From assembly GCA_020637195.1 (NCBI GenBank), contig JACJWK010000002.1:186001-250000 (forward strand): a DNA stretch of 64,000 nt, read 5' to 3'. Within the stretch, counting starts at the first letter, position 1. Every line of letters starts with the position of its first letter. The stretch comes from Microthrixaceae bacterium (lineage in GTDB: Bacteria; Actinomycetota; Acidimicrobiia; Acidimicrobiales; DATDAH01). The notes under the pieces were generated by a model, which was not told the origin of the DNA, did no database searches, and worked only from the letters and a program-made list of their open reading frames with translations. Position numbers and translations under genes: made by a program. Below are positions 47,288-55,154 of this stretch, piece after piece.

Positions 47288-48427
47288 GTGCGCCGGCCGA
47301 ACCTCCCGCTCGTCCTCGGCCTCGTGGCAGCGGTGACCGTGGCGGCGGCCTGCGCCGCGGGCGACGACGGCCCGGACGGCCGGGCGTCGTCCGACCCGGC
47401 GCCCGCCACGTCGGCGCCGTTCGCACCCGGTCCCGCGCCCACGGACGGGTCGGCGGCGGACATCGCCGCCCTCCTCGACGACCAGGGGTTCGAGGGCGAG
47501 CCCGGGTGCGCCGTCGGCGCGGCACGCGACGGCGACACCGTCTTCGTCGGCGGCGCCGGGGTGGCCGACCTGGACACGGGCGAGCCGATCACGGCCGAGA
47601 CGACGTTCGACGTCGCCTCGGTCACCAAGCAGTTCACCGCCGCCGCCGTCCTGTCGCTGGTGGAGGAGGGTCGGCTCTCGCTCGACGACGACGTGCGTCG
47701 CCACGTGCCCGAGCTGCCCGACTACGGGGTCACCGTCACCGTCGAGCACCTGCTCCACCACACGGGTGGCCTCGTCGAGTACACGGACCTGCTCGCCGAG
47801 GACCACGACGACACCGACCGCACGACCACCGCGCAGGCGCTCGCCGCGATCGCCGCCGAGCCCGAGCTCGAGTTCGATCCCGGCTCGGAGTTCGAGTACT
47901 CGAACACCGGCTACTTCCTGCTCGGCCTCGTCGCGGCCCGGGTCGCGGGCGAGTCGCTCGACCAGCTCCTCGACGCCGAGCTGTTCACGCCGCTCGGCAT
48001 GGACGCGAGCGTGCTGCGCGACGACGCCGACCTCGACGTCGCGCTCGGCGCCGAGGGCTACGTCGTCGACGCCGCGGGCCGGTTCGTCCCCGCCACGACC
48101 GGCTGGGAGCAGGTGGGCGACGGCGCCCTGTGGACCAGTGCCGCCGATCTCCTGCGCTGGGCGGAGAACCTGCACACCTTCGACGTGGGCGGTGCGGCCC
48201 TGGGCCGGGCCATGCGCACGCCGGGCGCGGTCCCCGACGTCGACGGCTCGGCCTACGGCGGCGGGTTGTCGCTCACCGACGGCCGCCTCGAGCACTCGGG
48301 GGCGTGGGCCGGGTTCGTGTCCGACCTCGTCGTGGACCTGGACGAGGGCACGTCGGTCGTCGCCCTGTGCAACCGCGACGACGGGGACGCGTACGGGCTG
48401 GCCGAGGACGTGCTGGCGCTGCTGTAG
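47288..48427 (+). CDS. beta-lactamase-family serine hydrolase lipoprotein
   Basis: A 379-residue penicillin-binding/class C beta-lactamase-fold protein. A lipoprotein signal (LVLGLVAAVTVAAAC) anchors it outside the membrane. Active-site motifs are intact: S111-x-x-K114 in VASVTKQF, Y204-x-N206 in FEYSNTGYF, and HSGAW for the third (HxG) motif. Family members include D-alanyl-D-alanine carboxypeptidases, esterases and beta-lactamases; which applies here cannot be read off. The gene follows the sigma factor but has its own promoter. Confidence 0.87.
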   Translation: MRRPNLPLVLGLVAAVTVAAACAAGDDGPDGRASSDPAPATSAPFAPGPAPTDGSAADIAALLDDQGFEGEPGCAVGAARDGDTVFVGGAGVADLDTGEPITAETTFDVASVTKQFTAAAVLSLVEEGRLSLDDDVRRHVPELPDYGVTVTVEHLLHHTGGLVEYTDLLAEDHDDTDRTTTAQALAAIAAEPELEFDPGSEFEYSNTGYFLLGLVAARVAGESLDQLLDAELFTPLGMDASVLRDDADLDVALGAEGYVVDAAGRFVPATTGWEQVGDGALWTSAADLLRWAENLHTFDVGGAALGRAMRTPGAVPDVDGSAYGGGLSLTDGRLEHSGAWAGFVSDLVVDLDEGTSVVALCNRDDGDAYGLAEDVLALL

Positions 48428-48498
48428 CCACCCGGTCCCCGGGCCGGGCGGCGTGGCTAGTGTCGGCGTCACTCCGCGGGCGCGGACAGGAGGGCTCG

Positions 48499-48948
48499 AT
48501 GGCGGACACACGATCAGCGGGACGGCCGATCGGCCCCTTCGGTGCGGGTCGGGCGGTCGCCGAGAACGTCGTCCACCAGATCGTCAACGGGGTCGTGCGC
48601 GAGCTCGACATCGACGGCATCGTGGCCCAGGTCGACGTCGACGCCCTCCTCGAGCGCATCGACATCGACGCGATCGTGGCCCAGGTGGACATCGACGCCC
48701 TGCTCGAGCGGGTGGACGTCGACGCCATCGTCGGGCGCATCGACCTCCAGGCCCTCGTCGCCGACCTCGGCATCGAGGACATCGTGCGCCAGTCCACGGG
48801 CGTGCTCGCCAGCGACTCGGTCAAGCTCGTGCGCGTGCGCACGATGAACGGCGACGTCCTGCTCGGGCGCTTCGTCGACCGGCTCCTGCGCCGACCGCCG
48901 CGCTACCCCGAGCTGGTGCCGATGGCGGTGACGGAGACGGTCGCGTGA
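48499..48948 (+). CDS. 9-residue repeat protein upstream of RDD protein
   Basis: A 149-residue acidic protein with no membrane segment. Residues 35-90 consist of about six tandem 9-residue repeats of the form (V/I)D(V/I)DA(I/L)(V/L)xx: VDVDALLER, IDIDAIVAQ, VDIDALLER, VDVDAIVGR, IDLQALVAD. They should form a regular helical or coiled rod. Such repeats are known in actinobacterial RDD proteins, usually fused to the membrane domain; here they are a separate gene overlapping the RDD gene by 4 bp. The basic C-terminus (SVKLVRVRTMNG) could contact the partner. A TAGTGT about 40 bp before ATG 48499 and AGGAGGG form its start. Confidence 0.75.
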   Translation: MADTRSAGRPIGPFGAGRAVAENVVHQIVNGVVRELDIDGIVAQVDVDALLERIDIDAIVAQVDIDALLERVDVDAIVGRIDLQALVADLGIEDIVRQSTGVLASDSVKLVRVRTMNGDVLLGRFVDRLLRRPPRYPELVPMAVTETVA

Positions 48949-49415
48949 GCGCGGTCGCCCTGCAGGAGATCTCGCCCCGCCACGGCCAGCCCGCCGGCAT
49001 CGTCTCCCGGGGCGCCGCCGCGCTCGTGGACTTCGGCGTCGTCTGGCTCATCAGCGCGGCCATCAGCCTCAGCGTGGACCTCGTCCAGTCGGTCCTCGGC
49101 ACGGATGCGAGCAACGACCTCGGCGCGCTGGGCGCGGTGCTCGCCGGCGCCGCGCTGCTGTTCACCTACCTCTCGCTCTGCTGGATCGTCGGGGGCCGCA
49201 CCCTCGGGCAGCTGCTGCTCGGTCTCCGGGTGCGCCGCGTCGGCGGCAGCCGCATCGGCTTCTTCCAGGCCGTCGCCCGCGGGTGGATGGCGACCTACCT
49301 CCTGGCGCTGCTGCTCTGGTCGGTGGTGTCCCGCCGCAGCGCCGCCGTGTGGGACGTCGTCCTGCGCACCGAGGTCGTGTACGACTGGACCAAGGCCGAG
49401 CCCCACCCCAAGTAG
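48945..49415 (+). CDS. RDD-family membrane protein
   Basis: A 156-residue membrane protein with three to four helices. GIVSRGAAALVDFGVVWLISAAI holds the RDD-type Arg/Asp pair in helix 1; GGRTLGQLLLGLRVRRVGG is the conserved loop; FFQAVARGWMATYLLALLLW and WDVVLRTEVVYDW complete it. RDD proteins are small membrane proteins, some of which act in ion exchange or cell-envelope processes; function here is unknown. GTGA overlap with the repeat protein indicates a paired complex. Confidence 0.83.
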   Translation: MSAVALQEISPRHGQPAGIVSRGAAALVDFGVVWLISAAISLSVDLVQSVLGTDASNDLGALGAVLAGAALLFTYLSLCWIVGGRTLGQLLLGLRVRRVGGSRIGFFQAVARGWMATYLLALLLWSVVSRRSAAVWDVVLRTEVVYDWTKAEPHPK

Positions 49416-49436
49416 GGCAGGGGTGGGGGAGCGACC

Positions 49437-50354
49437 ATGAAGTGGAAGCCGGGCACCCGCAGCGACGACCTCCGCGACGAGCGCTCGAGCACGGGGGGTC
49501 GTGGCGTCGGCGGCCTCCCGATCCCCACCGGCAAGGGCGGCGTGCTCGTGCTCGCCGTCGTCGTGGTGGTCGCCCTGCTCGGCGGCGGCAGCCTGCTGGG
49601 CGGCGGCGGGGGCGGTGGCAGCTCCTCGAGCACCGGTGGCATCGACATCACCGACATCCTCGACGGCCTCGGGGGGGCGCCCGCCGCGCCCTCGGGAGCG
49701 GCCGACCAGGTGCCGGGGGCGCCCGACCCCGACGGCGAGCTCGTCGACTTCACGTCCTACGTGCTCGACGACGTCAACGCGACGTGGGACGCGATCTTCA
49801 CCGGATCGGGCGACCGGTACCGCAACGCCGAGCTGGTGCTGTTCCGGGACGGCGTGCGCACCGGGTGCGGACGCGCCACGTCGGCGGTGGGGCCCTTCTA
49901 CTGCCCGCCGGACCAGACCGCCTACCTCGACCTCGGGTTCTTCCGCGAGCTCGACGACCGCTTCGACGCCCCCGGCGACTTCGCCCAGGCGTACGTGATC
50001 GCCCACGAGATCGGCCACCACGTCCAGAACCTGCTCGGCGTCAGCGACGACGTCCGCCGGGCCCAACGAGACGACCCCGCTCGGGCCAACGAGCTGTCGG
50101 TGCGGCTGGAGCTGCAGGCCGACTGCTTCGCCGGGGTGTGGGGTCACTCGGTGTACGACCGCGGCGCCCTCGAGGACGGCGACCTCCAGGAGGGGCTCAC
50201 CGCGGCGGCCGCGGTGGGCGACGACCGCATCCAGGAGTCCGCCGGCGTCGACGTCGACCCCGAGACCTGGACGCACGGCTCGTCGGCCGAGCGCCAGGAG
50301 TGGTTCAACCGGGGCTTCGACACCGGCGACGTCGCCGCCTGCGACACGTTCTGA
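49437..50354 (+). CDS. YpfJ-family neutral zinc metallopeptidase
   Basis: A 305-residue membrane-anchored protease. A short cytoplasmic start is followed by one helix (GVLVLAVVVVVALLGGGSLL), a glycine/serine linker, and the neutral zinc metallopeptidase domain: AYVIAHEIGHHVQNLLG holds HEIGHH (190-195), and the distal acidic ligand is in ELQADCFAGVWGH. C144, C156 and C-terminal CDTF could form disulfides outside the cell. ATG 49437 follows AGGGGTGGGG. Substrate unknown. Confidence 0.88.
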   Translation: MKWKPGTRSDDLRDERSSTGGRGVGGLPIPTGKGGVLVLAVVVVVALLGGGSLLGGGGGGGSSSSTGGIDITDILDGLGGAPAAPSGAADQVPGAPDPDGELVDFTSYVLDDVNATWDAIFTGSGDRYRNAELVLFRDGVRTGCGRATSAVGPFYCPPDQTAYLDLGFFRELDDRFDAPGDFAQAYVIAHEIGHHVQNLLGVSDDVRRAQRDDPARANELSVRLELQADCFAGVWGHSVYDRGALEDGDLQEGLTAAAAVGDDRIQESAGVDVDPETWTHGSSAERQEWFNRGFDTGDVAACDTF

Positions 50355-50356
50355 AA

Positions 50357-50403
50357 CGCTCTTCGGCTGGCGCGCGCGTGTCTGATCGCTCTTCGGCTGG
50401 CGC
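50357..50403. repeat. 17-bp direct repeat, two copies, 30-bp period
   Basis: CGCTCTTCGGCTGGCGC occurs at 50357-50373 and 50387-50403 in the gap between two convergent genes. A tandem 16-bp duplication (50435-50450, 50451-50466) lies just inside the M20 peptidase tail, so this small region is repetitive. Confidence 0.7.
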
Positions 50404-50404
50404 C

Positions 50405-51955
50405 TCATCGCATCGTCATGGCTCGCTCGTCCCTCGCTCGCCGCACCCGACGCTCGCCGCACCCGACGCCCGCCGGCGTCAGTAGCGTCGGCCCGACCTC
50501 ACTGGTGCCGCTGGACCGGGCGGCGCTGTGGGCGTCGAGGAGGTGGGCGACCGCCGCGGTGAGGCCCCGGGACATGGGGACGTGCAGGAACTCGTTGGGG
50601 CCGTGCGCGTTGGAACCGGGGCCGAGGACGCCGAGGACGAGGAACTGCGCGTCCGGGAAGCGGTCGCCCAGCATGGCCATGAAGGGGATGGTGCCGCCCT
50701 CGCCCATGGCCGCCGCCGGCGCGTCGAAGGCCGCCCGCGACGCGGCGTCGACCGCGGCCGCGAGCCACGGTGCGGTCGGGGGCGCGTTCCACCCGGTGGC
50801 GGCCCAGTCGCCGTGGACGGTGACCGTGGCGCCGTAGGGCGGATCGGTGGTGAGCGCGGCGGTGGCCGCGGCCAGGGCCGCGGGGGCGTCGCAGGTGGGT
50901 GGGAGCCGCACCGACACGTTCAGCGCGGTGCGCGGGCGCAGCACGTTGCCGGCGTCCTCGATCGACGGCAGGCCGTCGGCGCCGATGATCTCGACCGCCG
51001 GCCGCCAGGTGGCGTCGAGGAGCAACTCCGCACCCGACCCGGCGACGGGGCGGGCGCCGTCGAGGAACGGGAAGCGGCCCCACACGGCGTCGCCGAGCAC
51101 CTCGGCGGCGGCGCCGGCCTGGGCCACGCGCTCGTCGGGGATGTCGGCGTGGAACGCGGGCAGGAGCACCTCGCCGGTCGACGCGTCCTCGAGGCGGGAC
51201 AGCAGCTCGCGGGCGATGCGGAACGTGGACGGCACGATGCCGCTCGCCCCCGAGTGCACGCCCTCGCGCAGGAGGTCGACCGAGAGGGTGAAGCCGGTCA
51301 GGCCCCGCAGCGACGTCGTGGTCCAGAGCCGGTCGTAGGTGCCGCACCCCGAGTCGAGGCAGACGACGAGGCTCACCGCGCCGAGGCGGTCGCCGAGCGC
51401 GTCGACGTGGGCCTCGAGGTCGGGGCTGCCGCTCTCCTCGGACGCCTCGATCACCACCAGGCACCGGCGGTGCGCGCCGCCGTGACGCTGCACCGCCTCG
51501 ATCGCGGTGAGCGCGCAGAAGGTGGAGTAGCCGTCGTCGGCCCCGCCCCGCCCGTAGAGCCGGTCGCCGTCCAGCACCGGCGACCACGGGCCGAGACCGT
51601 CACGCCAGCCGACCATGGGCGGTTGCTTGTCGAGGTGGCCGTAGAGCAGCACGGTGTCGACGCCCTCGTCGTGGCTCGGGTCCGCCCCCTCGCCGAACGC
51701 CGGCACCTCCATCACGATCAGCGGGGTGCGGCCCGGCAGCGTCGCCACCTCGACGGTGAGCCCGTCGATCTCCTGGGCGCGCGCCCACTGCTCGAGCAGC
51801 TCGACCGCCCGCTGCATGTGGCCGTGCTCGGCCCACGCGGGGTCGAACCCCGGGGACACGTTGGGGATGGCGATGTAGTCGTGGAGCAGGGGCACGACCG
51901 TGCGGTCCCATCGCTCGGACACGAACGCGTCGATCTCGGGGGTGGGGAGCGGCAT
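50405..51955 (-). CDS. M20-family dipeptidase/peptidase
   Basis: A 516-residue metallopeptidase of the M20/carnosine dipeptidase type. LLYGHLDKQPP holds the first zinc histidine, DGDRLYGRGGADDGYSTF the bridging aspartate and next ligands, VVIEASEESGSPDL the catalytic glutamate, and HGPNEFLHVPMSRG the last histidine. It would cut dipeptides or N-acyl amino acids in the cytoplasm. ATG 51955 is fixed by MPLPTPEIDAFVSERW; the ribosome site GGAGGG directly abuts it, unusually close. The last ~25 residues come from a tandem 16-bp duplication and are basic, unlike the family end. Confidence 0.87.
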   Translation of the reverse strand: MPLPTPEIDAFVSERWDRTVVPLLHDYIAIPNVSPGFDPAWAEHGHMQRAVELLEQWARAQEIDGLTVEVATLPGRTPLIVMEVPAFGEGADPSHDEGVDTVLLYGHLDKQPPMVGWRDGLGPWSPVLDGDRLYGRGGADDGYSTFCALTAIEAVQRHGGAHRRCLVVIEASEESGSPDLEAHVDALGDRLGAVSLVVCLDSGCGTYDRLWTTTSLRGLTGFTLSVDLLREGVHSGASGIVPSTFRIARELLSRLEDASTGEVLLPAFHADIPDERVAQAGAAAEVLGDAVWGRFPFLDGARPVAGSGAELLLDATWRPAVEIIGADGLPSIEDAGNVLRPRTALNVSVRLPPTCDAPAALAAATAALTTDPPYGATVTVHGDWAATGWNAPPTAPWLAAAVDAASRAAFDAPAAAMGEGGTIPFMAMLGDRFPDAQFLVLGVLGPGSNAHGPNEFLHVPMSRGLTAAVAHLLDAHSAARSSGTSEVGPTLLTPAGVGCGERRVRRARDERAMTMR

Positions 51956-52046
51956 CCCTCCAGCCTGCCCCACGCGGCCCGGGGTCGGGTTCAACGTCGG
52001 GGCCGTGGCGGCCGATAGGAACGCCGACCCCAGAGGAGGCCGCCGC

Positions 52047-52340
52047 ATGCCCATGGAGGGCAGCTCCGAGGAGTACGAGAAGCTCACGCTCGCGTCGCTG
52101 AAGAAGGCGGCGTCCCCCGACTCCGACGCGACCTACCACAACAACCGGGCGGCGATCTTCGCCAGCCTCGCCGCCGCCGCGGCCTCCGCGGAGATGGCCG
52201 AGGCCCTCGACCGGCTGGCCGGCCCGCGTGAGCGACCGAAGCCCGGCCCGGGCTCGACCAACGGGGCGGCGCCCCACGAGGAGCCCGCGGCCGCGCCGGT
52301 CGCGCCCGGCACGGCGATCGTCCCTCGCGACCCGGCCTGA
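52047..52340 (+). CDS. small acidic-basic protein, unknown function
   Basis: A 97-residue protein with a strong ribosome site (GAGGAGG, 7 nt before ATG 52047). The N-terminal half (SSEEYEKLTLASLKKAASPDSDATYHNNRAAIFASLAAAAASAEMAEALDRLAG) looks helical with an alanine-rich core; the C-terminal half is Pro/Ala-rich and probably disordered. No motif recognised. The SGNH gene follows 26 bp downstream. Confidence 0.65.
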   Translation: MPMEGSSEEYEKLTLASLKKAASPDSDATYHNNRAAIFASLAAAAASAEMAEALDRLAGPRERPKPGPGSTNGAAPHEEPAAAPVAPGTAIVPRDPA

Positions 52341-52366
52341 GCCCGCCGGTGGGCTAGGAAGGCACG

Positions 52367-53077
52367 GTGAGCCCCCGCGCCCGCACCGTGCTGTCGGTGC
52401 TCGTGGTCCTCGTCGTGGTCGGGGTGCTGGTGGCTCGCCTGCTGGCCGAGCCCGAGCGGGTCCTGCTCGCGGGCGACTCGATCCTGCGCCAGACCGGCCC
52501 CGCCCTCGACGAGCGCTTCGGGCGCGACGTCCGCATCGACAACGCCGCGGTCAACAACTCCGGGCTGTTGACGCCGGGCTTCGTCGACTGGGAGCAGCGC
52601 CTCCGCGACCAGGTGCGCGACGACGACCCGGCCGTCGTCGTGTTCTTGTTCATCGGCAACTACACCGACACGGACTACGCCGTGGACGCGAACGGCGACG
52701 CGATCTTGAAGAACACGCCCGAGTTCTTCGCCGCCTGGGGCGACGCCGCCGACCGGCTGATGCAGGTGCTGGAGGACGAGGGGTCCGACGCCGAGGTGGT
52801 CTGGGTGCTGCCGCCGCCCGAGCTGACGGAGGCCAACCGGATCACCACGGCGGGCCTGCGATCGGAGTACCAGCAGCTCGCGCGGCGCTGGCCCGGCATC
52901 ACCCTCGCCGACGCCGACGACGCCCTCGCCGGCCGGGACGGCGAGTACCTGGCGTCGACCACGAACCGCCAGGGCGAGGAGGTACCCCTGCGCGCGGCCG
53001 ACACGGTCCACCTCACCGACGCCGGCGCCCGCCGACTCGCCCGGACGATCCACGCCGCCATCGAGCAGGCCCGCTGA
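52367..53077 (+). CDS. membrane-anchored SGNH/GDSL hydrolase
   Basis: A 236-residue protein with an N-terminal helix (VLSVLVVLVVVGVLVARLLA) that acts as anchor or signal. VLLAGDSILRQTGP holds the GDS serine nucleophile, LFIGNYTD the block III Asn, and DTVHLTDAGARRLA the Asp-x-x-His pair. It would hydrolyse an ester or acyl group outside the membrane. GTG 52367 was taken; a TAGGAA 9 nt upstream is a weak -10 element. It is the third SGNH domain in this window. Confidence 0.82.
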   Translation: MSPRARTVLSVLVVLVVVGVLVARLLAEPERVLLAGDSILRQTGPALDERFGRDVRIDNAAVNNSGLLTPGFVDWEQRLRDQVRDDDPAVVVFLFIGNYTDTDYAVDANGDAILKNTPEFFAAWGDAADRLMQVLEDEGSDAEVVWVLPPPELTEANRITTAGLRSEYQQLARRWPGITLADADDALAGRDGEYLASTTNRQGEEVPLRAADTVHLTDAGARRLARTIHAAIEQAR

Positions 53078-53120
53078 CCGCGCCCGTCGGAGGCGGCGGA
53101 TCGGTGCCACACTGGCGGTC

Positions 53121-53825
53121 GTGGACGTCGCCGTCCTCGTGCACGAGGGCGTGAGCGCCGCCGAGGCCCTCGCGCCGGTCGAGGTGCTGCGCGCCGCGCC
53201 CGGGGTGGACGTGTCGTTCGTCGCCCATCGCACCGGCGCCCACACCACCCAGGGACGGCCCGGCGTGCTGGTCGCGGACCGGGCGCTCGAGGACCTGGCC
53301 CATCCCGACGTCGTCATCGTCCCCGGCGGCCTCGGGGTGCGCCGCCTCGTCGAGGACCCCGTCCTGCTCGGCTGGCTGGCCGAGGCCCACCGCACCAGCC
53401 AGTGGACGGCGGCGGTCTCCACCGGGGCGCTCGTGCTCGGCGCCGCCGGCGTGCTCGAGGGGTGCTCGGTCAGCGGGCACTGGCTCCTCCTCGACGAGCT
53501 CGCCGGGGTCGGGGCCCACCCGAGCGCCCGCCGACTGGTGCGCCACGGCCGCGTGGTGACGGCGGCGGGGTCGGCCAGCGCCTTCGACCTCGGTGTGCTG
53601 CTCGTCGAGCAGGCCTTCGGCGCCGAGGCCGCCGCCGAGGCGACGGGGCGCCTCCGCGCCGACCCCGACGGCACCCGGCCCCGGCGCCGACGGCACCGGT
53701 CGGGGCCTCGTCGGGTGGACGGTCGCTACGTCGTGGACGACCCGGTGGACTCGGCGCGCGCCCGACGGTGGCGCCGGCGGCCGCGGACGGGCGGCAGCGC
53801 CAGCGCCGCCCGCGCCTCGTCGTAG
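53121..53825 (+). CDS. DJ-1/PfpI-family protein lacking the nucleophile cysteine
   Basis: A 234-residue protein. VAVLVHEGVSAAEALAPVEVLR, VIVPGGLGVRRL and the nucleophile elbow AAVSTGALVLGAAGVLEG are the family frame, close to isonitrile hydratase/ThiJ-like regulators. The elbow normally has cysteine (VCTGA); here S100 replaces it, so isonitrile-hydratase or glyoxalase activity is unlikely. The last 50 residues are Arg-rich, low-complexity, and overlap the 3' end of the convergent DUF2254 gene by 100 bp, suggesting loss of the original stop codon. GTG start at 53121. Confidence 0.78.
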   Translation: MDVAVLVHEGVSAAEALAPVEVLRAAPGVDVSFVAHRTGAHTTQGRPGVLVADRALEDLAHPDVVIVPGGLGVRRLVEDPVLLGWLAEAHRTSQWTAAVSTGALVLGAAGVLEGCSVSGHWLLLDELAGVGAHPSARRLVRHGRVVTAAGSASAFDLGVLLVEQAFGAEAAAEATGRLRADPDGTRPRRRRHRSGPRRVDGRYVVDDPVDSARARRWRRRPRTGGSASAARASS

Positions 53826-55123
53826 CGGCGGCGCACGTCGGCCAGGTCGCCGGCGATCGGGATCTCGCGCTCGGCCGCCTCCCACACCATGTCGGCCTGG
53901 GCCCCGAGCGCGTCGTGCTGCTCCCGGGTGCGCATCTGGGGGGCGAGCAGGGTCACCGACTCGAGGAGGCGGATGAGCACCGCCGGGTTGTCGCTGCCCG
54001 CCTGGCGGATCTTGTCGAACGCGCTGTCGGTCACGTCGGCGAAGCTGAGGTAGCGATCGACCACCCGGATGGTGCCGCCGGCGTCTCGGTGGGCGCGCTC
54101 GGGCAGGGGGTCCTCGGAGAGCCGCAGCAGTGCGCCGGCCAGCCAGTTGATGCAGGTCAGCGCGGTGAACGTGTCGTTGACGGCGGGGGACAGCGCCCGC
54201 AGCGCAATCTCGACGAGCTGGTCGACCGCGAAGCGCAGGTCCTGCTCGACGGTGCGCTGCGCGCCGACGGTGAGCTCGGCGTTGATCGTGGCCGCGTCGG
54301 GCCGGCGGCCGTCCGGCCCGGGCAGCACCCGCGCCAGCGGTGAGCCGGCCAGGACGAACTGGCCCGGGCGCACGACGAGGTGCACGGCGGCGCCGGCCTC
54401 GGCGGCCGCCGCCACGAGGTCGGCGTGCTCGACCCGCTTGACGTACCCGCTGCCGGCGGCGACGACGACCTCGCCCTCCTCGACGATGCGGGCCATGAGG
54501 GCCTCGATCTCCGCGGGGTCGGTCTCGCCCACGAGCACGCCCATCGCGGCCAGTTCGTCGAGGGCCTCGTCGAGCTGGTTGGCGATCCGGTTGACGACCG
54601 TCGCGGGCTGGATCGACACGGCCGTCGCGTGCAGGTACGCCACGAGGGCGATCGCGTCGACGATCGCGGCGAGCACCGCGAGGTCCGCGGCGAGGCGGGG
54701 GACGAAGGTGACGCCGTCGGTGTCGTGGACCGCCAGCAACACGATGAGGCTGTACACGAAGGTGCCGACGTACAGCCCGATGGTGACCTTCGGGGCGCGG
54801 GTGGCGAGGAAGGACCGGATGAGCCGGGGCCCGAACTGCGTCGACGCGACGGTGAGGGTGACGAGCGTGAGGGACGCGACGAGCGCCACGACGGTGATCG
54901 AGGCGCCCGCGATCGCCACCATCAGGTTGCGGACGTCGGTGGCGGAGCCCGGGTCGAGCAGCACGGGGAAGCGGCCGTGGTCGAGCAGGTGGTCGTCGAC
55001 CGCCAGCGCCCCCAGCGCCAGCACGACGAACGCGCCGATGATCAGCGAGGGCACGAGCCACAGCGACGTGCGCAGCTCGTAGCGCCGGTTGCGGTACCAG
55101 CGGGGGAGGGCGGGCGCGCTCAC
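53726..55123 (-). CDS. DUF2254 membrane protein
   Basis: A 465-residue membrane protein. Four hydrophobic segments lie in the N-terminal third (LVPSLIIGAFVVLALGALAV, NLMVAIAGASITVVALVASLTLVTLTVAS, VTIGLYVGTFVYSLIVLLAV, LAADLAVLAAIVDAIALVAYL), followed by a soluble domain of ~300 residues with IALRALSPAVNDTFTALTCINWL, the DUF2254 signature. Function is unknown in the family. The start is GTG 55123, 31 bp downstream of the glutamine-synthetase-like gene, so they may be co-transcribed. Its C-terminal 35 residues are basic. Confidence 0.87.
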   Translation of the reverse strand: MSAPALPRWYRNRRYELRTSLWLVPSLIIGAFVVLALGALAVDDHLLDHGRFPVLLDPGSATDVRNLMVAIAGASITVVALVASLTLVTLTVASTQFGPRLIRSFLATRAPKVTIGLYVGTFVYSLIVLLAVHDTDGVTFVPRLAADLAVLAAIVDAIALVAYLHATAVSIQPATVVNRIANQLDEALDELAAMGVLVGETDPAEIEALMARIVEEGEVVVAAGSGYVKRVEHADLVAAAAEAGAAVHLVVRPGQFVLAGSPLARVLPGPDGRRPDAATINAELTVGAQRTVEQDLRFAVDQLVEIALRALSPAVNDTFTALTCINWLAGALLRLSEDPLPERAHRDAGGTIRVVDRYLSFADVTDSAFDKIRQAGSDNPAVLIRLLESVTLLAPQMRTREQHDALGAQADMVWEAAEREIPIAGDLADVRRRYDEARAALALPPVRGRRRHRRARAESTGSSTT

Positions 55124-55154
55124 GGGGCGGGGCCGTCCACGGACCGGGGCCCGC

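Noticed and set aside
48590..48770. Short tandem DNA repeats resembling a CRISPR or minisatellite
   Set aside because: They follow codon phase and encode the 9-residue protein repeats; there are no spacers.
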